Shown here piece by piece: positions 1-8,654 of a stretch of DNA of 64,000 bases. The notes below the pieces were generated by a model. That model had not been told where the DNA came from, made no database searches, and worked only from the letters and a program-made list of their open reading frames with translations. The stretch covers positions 1 to 64,000 of the forward strand of contig JACDGS010000016.1 of the NCBI GenBank assembly GCA_013821455.1, read 5' to 3'. The stretch's first letter is position 1. Every line of letters begins with the position of its first letter. Source of the stretch: Chthoniobacterales bacterium. GTDB taxonomy: Bacteria > Verrucomicrobiota > Verrucomicrobiia > Chthoniobacterales > UBA10450. The translations under genes and the position numbers were made by a program.

Positions 1-101
1 TTTTGGCGCCTCGCCGAAATGCTCTTCGCGCCCAGCGCCATGCCCGCAGAAGCAATCGGCGAGGCGCGATTGCAGCACGCGAGGCGCGTGCGCTCCCCAG
101 A
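1..101. repeat. Partial copy of long intergenic inverted repeat (REP-like)
   Basis: The window opens inside a copy of the element seen complete at 8505-8634. The inner stem GGCGCCTCGCCGAAAT and the closing arm CAGCACGCGAGGCGCGTGCG are visible; the left arm lies outside the window. It sits just downstream of the stop codon of the permease at 114-2507, so it may act as a transcript end. Confidence 0.7.
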
Positions 102-113
102 ATTGTGTCGCGC

Positions 114-2507
114 TTACTCATCGCGCAACGCCTCAATAGGATTCACTCTGGTCGCGCGTTGTGCGGGCAGGAGACACGCGATAAGCGCGACGCCTGCGAG
201 CAGGAGCGTGATCGCGCCGAGGGTGAGCGGATCAGCCGCGCTGGTCTGGAAAAGCATCGAGCGCAGCGCGCGCGTCGCTGCAAAACTCGCGGCCAATCCC
301 ACGAGCAAGCCGAGACCGACCAGCCGCGCGCCGTTGCCGAGAATGAGCCTAACGACGTCACCGGTCTGCGCGCCGAGCGCCATGCGGATGCCGATCTCGC
401 CGCGTCGCTGCGCGACGGTGTAAGCCATCACCCCGTAAATGCCGATGGCCGCTAGGACGAGCGCGACGCCGGCGAAGACCAGCAGCAGCGTCATCGCGAA
501 ACGCTGCTGCGCGATGGAGCGGGCGACGATTTCCGCGAGCGGCTGGATCGAACCGATCGGCTGGTCCTTGTCAACCGCATAGACCGCCGGGCGCAACCCG
601 GCCATGACGGCCGCCGCGGGCCCGCCTGTGCGCAGGACGACGTTCAGAGTGTTAAACGGATGCTGTGCAAATGGCTCGTAGCTCTGGCTCGTGGCCGCCT
701 GGTCGATGCCGTATTGTTTCACGTCGGCGACGATGCCGACGATCTCGCGGAGCTTCTCCGGGCCGCCCGCGATGTTCATCCTTTTGCCGAGCGGGTTCTC
801 GTTAGGGAAATATTGCTTCGCCAGGGTCTCGTTGACGATCACGACCGGCGGCGCGGTGGCCGTGTCCCGTGGGTTGAAAACCCGCCCGCGGAGCAGCCGA
901 ATCCCCATCGCCCGGAAGCAATCGGGCGTGACCGAGTAAAAATTGGTCGTCGGCATCTCGGTCGGCGCGACGGCGGGCCGGCCTTCGATGTTAAACAGCA
1001 TTACCCAATCGCCGAGCAGCGGCAGGGTGTGGGTCAGGCCGGCTGCTTCCACGCCGGGCAGCACGCGTAGGCGCTCGAGGAGCGCGTCCACGAAGGCGAC
1101 CTGTTGCGCGTCTTTCTCGTATTTTTTCTCGGGCAAGGTGAGGCGCAGGACGGTCGCGTGGGCCGGGTTAAAGCCCGGGTCGACGTTCGTTAGGCGAAGA
1201 AAACTCCGGGCGAGCAAGCCGGCGCCGCCTAACAAGACCAGCGCAAACGCCACCTCGGCCACGACGAGCGCGCCGCGCAGCTTGCCGCGCGCATCGGTCG
1301 AGCCGCGCGTGCCTTGTTTGAGCGCTTCGTTGACATCGGTGCGCGCCGCGAGCCAGGCCGGAGCGACGCCGAAAATCACGCCAGTAATCACGCTGAGCAG
1401 GAGTGAAAACAGGAGGACCGCGGCATTAAGATGAATGTCGGCGACGCGCGGGAGATCGGAGGGCGCGAGGGCGAGGAGCGCGTCGAGTCCCCAGCGCGCC
1501 ACGAGCAATCCGGCCGCGCCGCCACAAAGCCCGAGGAGCACGCTTTCGGTGAGCAGTTGCCTAACGAGCCGGAAACGACCGGCCCCGAGCGCCGCGCGGA
1601 TGGAAAGCTCGCGCTGCCGCGCGGTGGCGCGCGCGAGCAGGAGATTGGCGATATTCGCACAGGCAATCAGGAGGACGCAGCCGACCGCGCCGAGGAGCGT
1701 GTAGAGCACCGGCCGGACGTCGCGCACGCTGTAGTCGAGCAGCGGCCTAACGAAGACGCTCCAGCCTTTTTGCCTGTCGGGATATTGCCGGGCCAGTCGC
1801 GCCGCGAGGAGTTGCAACTCGGCATTGGCCTGCGCCGCGGTTACGTCAGGTTTCAGCCGGCCCGCGACATCGAGATAATGCGCGTCGCGATAATTGTTGC
1901 TCCGCTCTTCCGCGCTGAACGCCATCGGCACCCAGACGTCCGTTTTTTCGGCCCGTGCGAAATTCGGCGGCATCACGCCGATCACGGTGTAGCTCTCGCC
2001 ATTAAGCTGGAGCGAGCGCCCGAGCGCATCTTTCGCGCCGGCGAAAACACGCTCCCAAAGCGGATGGCTCAGCACGACCACATGACTTTTGCCAGGCGCG
2101 TCTTCCTCAGGCAGGAAGGCGCGGCCGAGCAGGGGACGCACGCCAAAAACGTCGAAGTAACTCGCGGTCGCCTTGAGTCCGGCGAGGCGCTGCGGTTCGC
2201 CCTCACCGGTGAGATTCAGCTGCTTGTTTCCGTATGCCGCAAGCGCCGAGAACGACTTCGCCTGTTTTTGCCAGTCGAGAAAGTTCGGAGGCGAGATCGA
2301 GAAATCGGGGAACTGCGGCAGATTCGTTTCCCGCACCACGACGATGCGATCCGGCTGCGGGTAATCGAGCGGCTGCAGGAGCACGCCGTTGACCACGGAA
2401 AAGATCGCAGTGCATGCGCCGATGCCGAGCGCGAGCGTGAGGATCGCAACCGCGGTAAAGCCGGGCGATTTGATGAGTTGCCGGAAGGCGTAGCGAAGGT
2501 CGTTCAT
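114..2507 (-). CDS. ADOP-type MacB/FtsX permease, copy 12 (last of the array)
   Basis: This 797-residue inner-membrane protein has the duplicated layout of the ADOP family (acidobacterial duplicated orphan permease). A first membrane helix at about residues 17-40 ([16 protein letters not shown]) is followed by a periplasmic MacB-PCD domain. A first FtsX helix group at about 265-390 contains the [20 protein letters not shown] stretch. A second periplasmic domain and a second FtsX group (about 665-790) end in VNPIEALRDE. No ATPase domain is fused, so energy must come from a separate ATPase such as those at 23729 and 32104. It is the most distal copy of the minus-strand array and carries the motif CGTTAGG/CCTAACG several times in its coding sequence. 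The substrate is unknown. Confidence 0.93.
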   Translation of the reverse strand: MNDLRYAFRQLIKSPGFTAVAILTLALGIGACTAIFSVVNGVLLQPLDYPQPDRIVVVRETNLPQFPDFSISPPNFLDWQKQAKSFSALAAYGNKQLNLTGEGEPQRLAGLKATASYFDVFGVRPLLGRAFLPEEDAPGKSHVVVLSHPLWERVFAGAKDALGRSLQLNGESYTVIGVMPPNFARAEKTDVWVPMAFSAEERSNNYRDAHYLDVAGRLKPDVTAAQANAELQLLAARLARQYPDRQKGWSVFVRPLLDYSVRDVRPVLYTLLGAVGCVLLIACANIANLLLARATARQRELSIRAALGAGRFRLVRQLLTESVLLGLCGGAAGLLVARWGLDALLALAPSDLPRVADIHLNAAVLLFSLLLSVITGVIFGVAPAWLAARTDVNEALKQGTRGSTDARGKLRGALVVAEVAFALVLLGGAGLLARSFLRLTNVDPGFNPAHATVLRLTLPEKKYEKDAQQVAFVDALLERLRVLPGVEAAGLTHTLPLLGDWVMLFNIEGRPAVAPTEMPTTNFYSVTPDCFRAMGIRLLRGRVFNPRDTATAPPVVIVNETLAKQYFPNENPLGKRMNIAGGPEKLREIVGIVADVKQYGIDQAATSQSYEPFAQHPFNTLNVVLRTGGPAAAVMAGLRPAVYAVDKDQPIGSIQPLAEIVARSIAQQRFAMTLLLVFAGVALVLAAIGIYGVMAYTVAQRRGEIGIRMALGAQTGDVVRLILGNGARLVGLGLLVGLAASFAATRALRSMLFQTSAADPLTLGAITLLLAGVALIACLLPAQRATRVNPIEALRDE

Positions 2508-2688
2508 TGGATTGCTGATTTATGATTGCTGGTTGCTGATGGAAGCGAGACAAGGATTTCCCCTAACGGCGTCCGGCGGGAATCCGGGGAGCACAGTCCG
2601 CTGGCCTGTTGGTTTTGGCGGCTCGCCAAAACAGTCTTTCTGGCACGCCTGTCGCTTCGGATTTCGTCATTCTGCGCAGCGGTCATGG
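2508..2688. other. Intergenic gap with a small dyad
   Basis: This 181-base gap holds a short inverted repeat (GTTTTGGCGGCTCGCCAAAAC, about 2613-2633) next to CCGGGGAGC at about 2586, which resembles a decayed member of the intergenic inverted repeat family. No gene or clear promoter is visible. Confidence 0.45.
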
Positions 2689-3402
2689 TCAGGGTGCGGT
2701 GACTGGTTCTTCTTCCTTGACCCGCTCGCCGCGTTGCGATTGGCCCGCCTGCTGCCAGCTCGCAGCCTTCGCGGGTTCGTTAGGCGAGGCTTCGAAAGTG
2801 ATTTGCACGTCGATCGATTTCGCGAAAAAGTCGCGCTCGCCCTCGGCGAAAAGCTCGAGCTTTTCGCCGGTGGAGAGAACCACCAGAAGATGGTCGCCGA
2901 CGCGGGTGACCGTGATCGTGTCGGTCGGCGAATAACGGTAGCGGCCGGCAAGGCGGTCGAGGATCGTCGGCGGGACGGCGATCTCGTGGTGCGGTTCCGG
3001 AACGCTCAGATCGACCGGGATATTTGGGTCGAGCAGGTGCAACCCGATGTCGTCGGCGCCGAGCGCGGTTTGCGCATTCGTGAGGGCGACGACTCCGCGG
3101 TGCGCTTCCGCATCGTAGCCGAGGAAAGCGCGGTAGCCGCCGACACTGCCGTTTTTCCAGGCGATCGCGCGGCCGTTCGCGGAGAGAACATTCCACGCCA
3201 GCGCGATTTCGTTCGACGGCTGCATCCCGCCGGGCCGACGCGTTTTCAGCATCGCTTCCATCGCCGGGCGCAGCGCTGTTTTGCGGTAGCCGAGGAAGGC
3301 TTCGAGCCGGGAGAAAGTTCGTCGCGGTGGAACACCGCGACCAGCCCACGAGACGTGTGCGCTACCCGGCCCTCGAACCGATGTCGTTAGGCTATTCATC
3401 AC
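2689..3402 (-). pseudogene. Truncated serine hydrolase (beta-lactamase/PBP-like) relic
   Basis: The 237-residue frame matches only the C-terminal part of a class C beta-lactamase-like serine hydrolase. The third active-site motif appears as KNG in AIAWKNGSVGGYRAFLGY (about residues 80-97), followed by a C-terminal beta domain (LDRLAGRYRYSPTDTITV). The SxxK serine motif and the YxN motif that should precede it are missing. The first 45 or so residues look unrelated, and the frame opens inside the last codons of the upstream permease (4-base overlap). I read it as a gene that lost its 5' half when the neighbouring permease was joined to it. It is unlikely to be catalytic; a surviving lipocalin-like tail function cannot be excluded. 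Confidence 0.6.
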
Positions 3403-5825
3403 TCATAGTGCAGCGCGATCACGGGGTTGATCTTCATCGCCCGGCGCGCGGGAATGAGCGCGGCGAGAAACGCGGCGCTGGCGAGGACCACGATCACCGC
3501 CGCGTAGGTGAGCAGATCGGTCGGGCCGACGCCGAAGAGGAGCGCGCTGAGCAGCCGCGTGGCGGCGAAGGCGCTGGCGACGCCGATGACGATCCCGATC
3601 GCCGCCATCGTTAGGCTCTGGCGCAGGATCATGAGCAGCATCTGTCGCCGCTGCGCGCCGAGGGCCATGCGAATGCCGATTTCTTTCGTCCGCTGCGCCA
3701 CGTTGTAGGCGATCACGCCGTAGATGCCGATGGCGGCGAGGAGGATGGCGACGGTCGCGAAAGCGCCGAGGAGCGCGGTGTTGAAACGCGACTGCGTCAG
3801 CGTCTGGCTAAGCAGCTGGGTGAGCGGGCGCACCACCGGGACGAATTGCTGCGCGTCGACCTCGTGGACCGCGCGGCGGAGGGTCGTCTCGAGTTCGTTA
3901 GGCACGGGCTCGCCGGTGCGCACCACGAGGTCCATAAAGCCGTCCGGGTTCTGGGAAAACGGGAGGTAAAACTCCGGCTGGTTCGGCTCGGCCAGGCTGC
4001 TGTGTTTGGAGTTGGCGACGATGCCCACGACCGCGCGCTTTTCTTTGGTGGGACCAATCGCGATGCGTTGTCCGAGCGGGTCCTGCCCGGGGAAATATTG
4101 TTTCGCAAACGCCTCGTTGATCAGCAGGACCGGCGGCGCCTCGGGCCGATCGCGCTCGTCGAAAACCCGTCCGCGCCGGAGCGCGATGCGCATGGTGGAA
4201 AAATAACTTCCGTCCGTGGTGAGATTGGACGCGGACGGCTGCATCCCGGGAGCAGGCGGCGGCTGTCCGACGAAGCCGAAGCTGGTGCTCCGATCGCTAT
4301 CGCTGAAGGGCAAAGGCGATCCCATCCCCGCAGCGGTGACTCCCGGCAGGGCGCGGAGTTTCGTCAGCAGCTTCTCGAAGAATTGCGCCTGTTTCGTGGG
4401 ACTGTCGTAGCGCGATTTCGGGAGCGCCTGCCAGAAGGTCGCCACCCCGCGCGCATCAAATCCCGGCTGCACTGCGCGCAGCTCGGCGAAGCTGCGGATG
4501 AGCAATCCCGCGCCAACCAGGAGCACGAGCGAGAGCGCGAACTGCGAAACCACAAACGCCGCCCGCAAGCGATGACTGCGCGTTCCGCCGGTCGAGCCGC
4601 GCGACGCTTCCTTGAGCGCTTGCTCGACTTGCGGACGCGAGACCTGCCACGCCGGGACCAAGCCAAAGATCAAGCTCGTGAGCAGAGCGACGCCGAGGGT
4701 GAAACTGATCACCGTGCCGTTGACGCGAATGTCGCTCAGCCGCGGAAGGTCCGCCGGCGCGAGCGCGACCAGCGCATCGGTGGTCCACCAGGCGAGCAGC
4801 AGCCCCGCCCCGGCGCCGAGGAGCGCGAGGATCAGGGTCTCGCAGAGAAGTTGCCTAACGATCTGAAACCGGCTCGCCCCGAGCGCGGACCGGATCGCGA
4901 TCTCCCGCTCGCGGGCGGCGGCGCGAGCGAGAAAAAGATTGGCCACATTCGCGCAGGCGATGAGGAGGACGAGCGCGACGGCCGCGGTGAGGACGAGCAA
5001 CGCCGGTCGGATGCTGCCGACCACGTCGGCTTGGAGCGCGACCAGGCGCACGGTTCTCCCGGCGTTGGTGTCGGGATATTGGCGCGCCAGCTGCGCGGCG
5101 ATGGTCTGCAGATCCGCCGTCGCCGTGCGCAGCGCGACGCCCGCTTTCAAACACCCGACCATGCTGAGAAAATGCGAGCCGCGCCCGCTCAGCGGATCGG
5201 ACGAAGCCGTGCCGTAGAGTTGCTCCACGGGCGCGAGGTAATTCACCTGGTCGTCCTGCACCGGAAATTTCCACCCGCTCGGCATCACCCCGGTGATGGT
5301 CGCGGGATGTCCGGCGATCGTGACCTTGCGCCCGAGGATGTTCGGGTCGGCGGCGAAATGCCGTTGCCAGAACCCGTAACTAATCACCACCACCCGGGCG
5401 GCGTCGCGCTTTTCATCCTCTCGCGAAAAGCCGCGGCCCAGCAGCGGCGCGGTGCCGAGCACCTGAAAAATATCGGCCGTGACCGCGATCCCGGGCACGT
5501 CCACCGCCTCCTCGCCTGTGCCCCAAATGGTGGAGGCGTCGGAGTAAGCGGCCATCGCCGCGAAGGTGTGATTCTGCGCGCGCAGATCGAGGTAGTCAGG
5601 GTAGGAATGGACCTGCCGATCGTCTCCCGGACGCTGCGGCGCGGTCTCCCAGATCATCGTTAGGCGATCGGCGTGGGGGAAAGGCAGCGCGCGCAGGAGG
5701 ACGGCGTCGATGACGCTAAAGATGGCGCTATTCGCGCCAATCCCGAGCGCGAGGGTGAGGATCGCGACGAGGGTGAAAGCCGGCGACTTGAGGAGTTGGC
5801 GCAGGGCGAAGCGGAAATCGTTCAT
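3399..5825 (-). CDS. ADOP-type MacB/FtsX permease, copy 11
   Basis: This 808-residue duplicated permease begins MNDFRFALRQLLKSPAF, the N-terminal signature shared with copies 5, 7, 8, 10 and 12. The first FtsX group contains REIAIRSALGASRFQIVRQL. The inter-repeat linker LKEASRGSTGGTRSHRLR leads into the helix FVVSQFALSLVLLVGAGLL. The second FtsX group has [20 protein letters not shown] and ends INPVIALHYE. All family elements are present without frameshift, so the gene looks functional. It overlaps the hydrolase relic by 4 bases downstream and lies 105 bases after copy 10, a gap filled by an inverted repeat. Known family role: coupling ATP hydrolysis elsewhere to movement of a periplasmic adaptor or substrate. 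Confidence 0.93.
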   Translation of the reverse strand: MNDFRFALRQLLKSPAFTLVAILTLALGIGANSAIFSVIDAVLLRALPFPHADRLTMIWETAPQRPGDDRQVHSYPDYLDLRAQNHTFAAMAAYSDASTIWGTGEEAVDVPGIAVTADIFQVLGTAPLLGRGFSREDEKRDAARVVVISYGFWQRHFAADPNILGRKVTIAGHPATITGVMPSGWKFPVQDDQVNYLAPVEQLYGTASSDPLSGRGSHFLSMVGCLKAGVALRTATADLQTIAAQLARQYPDTNAGRTVRLVALQADVVGSIRPALLVLTAAVALVLLIACANVANLFLARAAAREREIAIRSALGASRFQIVRQLLCETLILALLGAGAGLLLAWWTTDALVALAPADLPRLSDIRVNGTVISFTLGVALLTSLIFGLVPAWQVSRPQVEQALKEASRGSTGGTRSHRLRAAFVVSQFALSLVLLVGAGLLIRSFAELRAVQPGFDARGVATFWQALPKSRYDSPTKQAQFFEKLLTKLRALPGVTAAGMGSPLPFSDSDRSTSFGFVGQPPPAPGMQPSASNLTTDGSYFSTMRIALRRGRVFDERDRPEAPPVLLINEAFAKQYFPGQDPLGQRIAIGPTKEKRAVVGIVANSKHSSLAEPNQPEFYLPFSQNPDGFMDLVVRTGEPVPNELETTLRRAVHEVDAQQFVPVVRPLTQLLSQTLTQSRFNTALLGAFATVAILLAAIGIYGVIAYNVAQRTKEIGIRMALGAQRRQMLLMILRQSLTMAAIGIVIGVASAFAATRLLSALLFGVGPTDLLTYAAVIVVLASAAFLAALIPARRAMKINPVIALHYE

Positions 5826-5832
5826 GGTAATT

Positions 5833-5930
5833 CAGGCGTCTCGCCTGATGGGTAGCGCGGGCGTCCCGCCCGCAGTTCGTTAGGCGTGCAGGCGAGACGC
5901 CTGCGCGACGAGTCAGCCGAGACGGCTGAG
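5833..5930. repeat. Intergenic inverted repeats
   Basis: Nested dyads fill the gap between two permease genes: CAGGCGTCTCGCCTG (5833-5847) pairs with itself and with CAGGCGAGACGCCTG at about 5889-5903, GCGGGCGTCCCGCCCGC lies at about 5857-5873, and CAGCCGAGACGGCTG follows at about 5914-5928. The TCGTTAGGC motif sits in the middle (about 5877). Such structures can end or process transcripts; that role is inferred. Confidence 0.65.
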
Positions 5931-8468
5931 TTACTCATTGCGTAGCGCCTCCATTGGACTGATGCGAGTGGCGCGTCGCGCGGGCAGCCAAGTCGCGAGT
6001 AACGCCGCGACGGCCAAGAGTGCGGGCGCCACCGTGAAGGCGAACGGATCGAGCGGGCTGACCTGAAAGAGAATGCTGCTGACCACTCTCCCAGTCCCGA
6101 TCGCGAGCAGAAATCCGAACACCAGACCGGCCGCAATCATCGTTAGGCCTTCCCGCAGGATCATCCAGAGCACGGTCTCGCGCCGCGCTCCGAGCGCCAT
6201 GCGAATGCCGATCTCCCGCGTGCGCCGCGCCACCGAGTAGGCTTTCACGCCGTAAATCCCGACGGCCGCAAGTGCCAGCGCGAGCGCGCCGAAGATGGTG
6301 AACAAGGCCGCGCCCGTGCGCACGATCCAAAGGTGCGGGTTGGCCTCCAAGTGTTTCGCGAAGGTTCGCAGTTCGAGAATCGGCAGCACCGAATCCACGC
6401 TCTGCACCGTCCGCCGCAGCAGGTCGGCGGCGGCGGACTCGCTCTCCGGCAACGCAACGAAGCGAACGAAAAAGAAAACGTCGCTCTGGAATCCGCGCGG
6501 GAAGGGCAGGAAAATAGTGCCCGCAGGTCGACGATCGAAGAGGCGGTTGTTTATCTGTGGAACGATGCCGACGATCTCGATCGGTTCGCCGCGCCGAATC
6601 TGGCCGCTCCCGGGTTCCAATTTTTCCGGCGGCGCATCGGTGCGATTCGGAAACTGAAGGTGTTGCCCGAGCGCATCTTCGTTAGGCCAGAGTTTCTTCG
6701 CCAGGACTTCATCGATGATCGCGACCGGCGGGCCCCCGGGCTCCGTCGCTTCCGCCTCGGTGAAAGCGCGGCCGCGCAGGAGTGGCAAACCCGCCGCCGC
6801 AAAATAATTCGCGCCGACGCTGTTCCAGAACGGAACGAGCAGTTCACCCGGCTGGTCGGGTGCGCTGCCGGCGCGCTGCACTCTTCTCATGACGAAGCGA
6901 TCGCTGAACGGCGCGGTCGCCGAAATGTCCGCGTGCTCGACACCCGGAAGTGCGGCCAACTTTTCCCCGAGCGCGCGATAAAGTTCCCGCGTCCGCTTTG
7001 CTTCGAATCCGCCGAGGCTCGCGTCCACTTCCATGAGAAAGGTTTGATCGGCGCGCAGCCCCGAATCGACCGCCGCCGCCTTTTCGGCGCCACGCAGGAA
7101 GAGCGCGGCGGCGGTGACAAGTGCGAGCGAGCAGGCGATCTGCAAGACGACGAGCGGATGGCGCGGGAGAATTTTTCCGCGCCGCCTAACGACATCTTCG
7201 CCGGCTGCTTGTTTTAAATTTCCGAGCGTGGCCGAGCGGGAAAGTTTGAGCGCGGGACCGAGCGCAAACGCAAGCGTGCCGAGCACGCAGAAGAGCAGCG
7301 TCGCGCCGAGAATCGCCGGGTTCGGCCCGCTCAGCCAAACGATATCGAACGGGAGAACTTTGCCGAGCGAGGCGATGAGCAAATCGGAAGACCAGAGCCC
7401 GAGAAGCAGCCCGCCGAGACCGCCGAAGAGCGCGAGGACGAAGCCTTCGGCGAGGAGTTGCCTAACGATGCGAGCGCGGCTTCCGCCGAGCGCCAGCCGG
7501 ATCGCGATTTCTCGCCGACGGGTCGTTCCGCGGGCGAGGAGCATATTGGCCAGGTTCAGACAGGCCACGAGCAGGACGACGGCCGCCATGGCCGAGAGCA
7601 GGAGGCCGATCGTTTTCTCCGGCCCGGCCGACACTGGATCGGTGCTGGTGGCAAAGCGGTTGAGCGGCGCGGTGATGAAGGTCTGATCTTTTTCTTCGAC
7701 TGGGAAGGCCTTCTCCAGATTCTCGGCTAAACCCTTGAGCGCGGGCGCGGCCGTCGCGGCGGAGAGACTGGGTTTGAGCCGGCCGATGAGCATCAAGCGG
7801 CCATTTCCGCGCGCGGAAGGGAGTTCGTTAGGCGACCCGTCCGCATCGTTCATGATCTCGTCGTAAACTCCGAGTGGGAGCCAGGCAGACGGCGACAAGA
7901 CACTCTCCGTCCCCGTGAAACCTTCCGGCATGATTCCGACGACGGTGAAGGCGCGACTGTTGATCAGAATTTCCTGGCCGAGCAGTGCCGGATCGAGCCC
8001 GCGCGACTGCCAATAACTGTCACTCACGATCACGACGCGCTGGTTCGCGGCGGGCTTTTCTTCTTCCGGACGAAAGGTGCGACCGAAAGCCGGCATCACA
8101 CCGAGGACTGAGAAATAATTCGAGCTGACGAAGTCCGCTTTGGTCCGGCGGGTCGTTCCTTTCTCGCCGAGACCGACGAGCGCGCTGTCGTGCGCGAGGA
8201 GTCCGGAGAAGACGGTGTTCTGTTCCCGGATGTCGCGATAGGTGGGATAAGAGAAGCGGCTAAAGTTCAGCGGATCTTTTTTGTCCTGGGAGAAGAGCTG
8301 CACGATCTCGTTAGGCCGGTGATAAGCCGGCGGCTGGAACAACATTTGGTTGACCAGCGTGAAGATGGCGGTGTTTACGCCGATCCCGAGCGCGAGGACG
8401 ACGACGGCAGCGAAGGTGAAGCCCGGCGATTTGCGGAGCTGGCGAAAGGCGAAGCGGAAGTCGTTCAT
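5931..8468 (-). CDS. ADOP-type MacB/FtsX permease, copy 10 (longest)
   Basis: At 845 residues this is the longest intact permease of the array. It starts [19 protein letters not shown] and has the usual first helix (VVLALGIGVNTAIFTLV). The first FtsX group has REIAIRLALGGSRARIVRQL. The extra length lies mainly in the second periplasmic domain, where an insertion containing PNRTDAPPEKLEPGSGQIRR (about residue 610) is absent from its neighbours. The second FtsX group ends ISPMEALRNE. The insertion may change the adaptor or substrate contacts; this is inference. Upstream lies a 186-base gap holding a long inverted repeat and one TCGTTAGGC motif 15 bases before the start codon. Confidence 0.93.
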   Translation of the reverse strand: MNDFRFAFRQLRKSPGFTFAAVVVLALGIGVNTAIFTLVNQMLFQPPAYHRPNEIVQLFSQDKKDPLNFSRFSYPTYRDIREQNTVFSGLLAHDSALVGLGEKGTTRRTKADFVSSNYFSVLGVMPAFGRTFRPEEEKPAANQRVVIVSDSYWQSRGLDPALLGQEILINSRAFTVVGIMPEGFTGTESVLSPSAWLPLGVYDEIMNDADGSPNELPSARGNGRLMLIGRLKPSLSAATAAPALKGLAENLEKAFPVEEKDQTFITAPLNRFATSTDPVSAGPEKTIGLLLSAMAAVVLLVACLNLANMLLARGTTRRREIAIRLALGGSRARIVRQLLAEGFVLALFGGLGGLLLGLWSSDLLIASLGKVLPFDIVWLSGPNPAILGATLLFCVLGTLAFALGPALKLSRSATLGNLKQAAGEDVVRRRGKILPRHPLVVLQIACSLALVTAAALFLRGAEKAAAVDSGLRADQTFLMEVDASLGGFEAKRTRELYRALGEKLAALPGVEHADISATAPFSDRFVMRRVQRAGSAPDQPGELLVPFWNSVGANYFAAAGLPLLRGRAFTEAEATEPGGPPVAIIDEVLAKKLWPNEDALGQHLQFPNRTDAPPEKLEPGSGQIRRGEPIEIVGIVPQINNRLFDRRPAGTIFLPFPRGFQSDVFFFVRFVALPESESAAADLLRRTVQSVDSVLPILELRTFAKHLEANPHLWIVRTGAALFTIFGALALALAAVGIYGVKAYSVARRTREIGIRMALGARRETVLWMILREGLTMIAAGLVFGFLLAIGTGRVVSSILFQVSPLDPFAFTVAPALLAVAALLATWLPARRATRISPMEALRNE

Positions 8469-8483
8469 AGTAATTTCATGAGT

Positions 8484-8492
8484 TCGTTAGGC
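8484..8492 (+). repeat. TCGTTAGGC motif in 5' leader
   Basis: One exact 9-mer lies 15 bases upstream of the start of the permease at 5931-8468 and 12 bases before the long inverted repeat. The same arrangement recurs at 22286, 23522 and 31726. Confidence 0.8.
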
Positions 8493-8504
8493 TGGATGAG
8501 GTTT

Positions 8505-8634
8505 GGGGAGCGCACGCGCCTCGCGTGTCCATTTCGGCGCCTCGCCGAAATGATCTTTGCGCCGGCGGTCCGTGTCCCAGAAGCAATCGGCGAGGCGCCG
8601 ATTGCAGCACGCGAGGGCGCGTGCGCTCCCCGGA
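8505..8634. repeat. Long intergenic three-stem inverted repeat (REP-like)
   Basis: The outer arms GGGGAGCGCACGCGCCTCGC and the complementary GCGAGGGCGCGTGCGCTCCC enclose two inner hairpins: TTTCGGCGCCTCGCCGAAA, and AATCGGCGAGGCGCCGATT. The copy lies between two permease genes. Similar copies are at 1, 22309, 23543, 31744 and 36238. No transposase of the RAYT type is seen in the window. Confidence 0.85.
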
Positions 8635-8654
8635 AATGTCGCGAAGCGCCGCGA

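Noticed and set aside
1431-2525. Long plus-strand open frame (364 codons) opposite a permease gene
   Set aside because: It is antisense to a clear ADOP permease. Long antisense frames are common in GC-rich genes and its translation is Arg/Glu-rich without any domain. The same holds for 3846-5663 and 47994-49721 on the plus strand.
2646-2661. TGGCACGCCTGTCGCT, sigma-54-like on the plus strand
   Set aside because: The -12 element is TCGC rather than TTGC, and no plus-strand gene follows.
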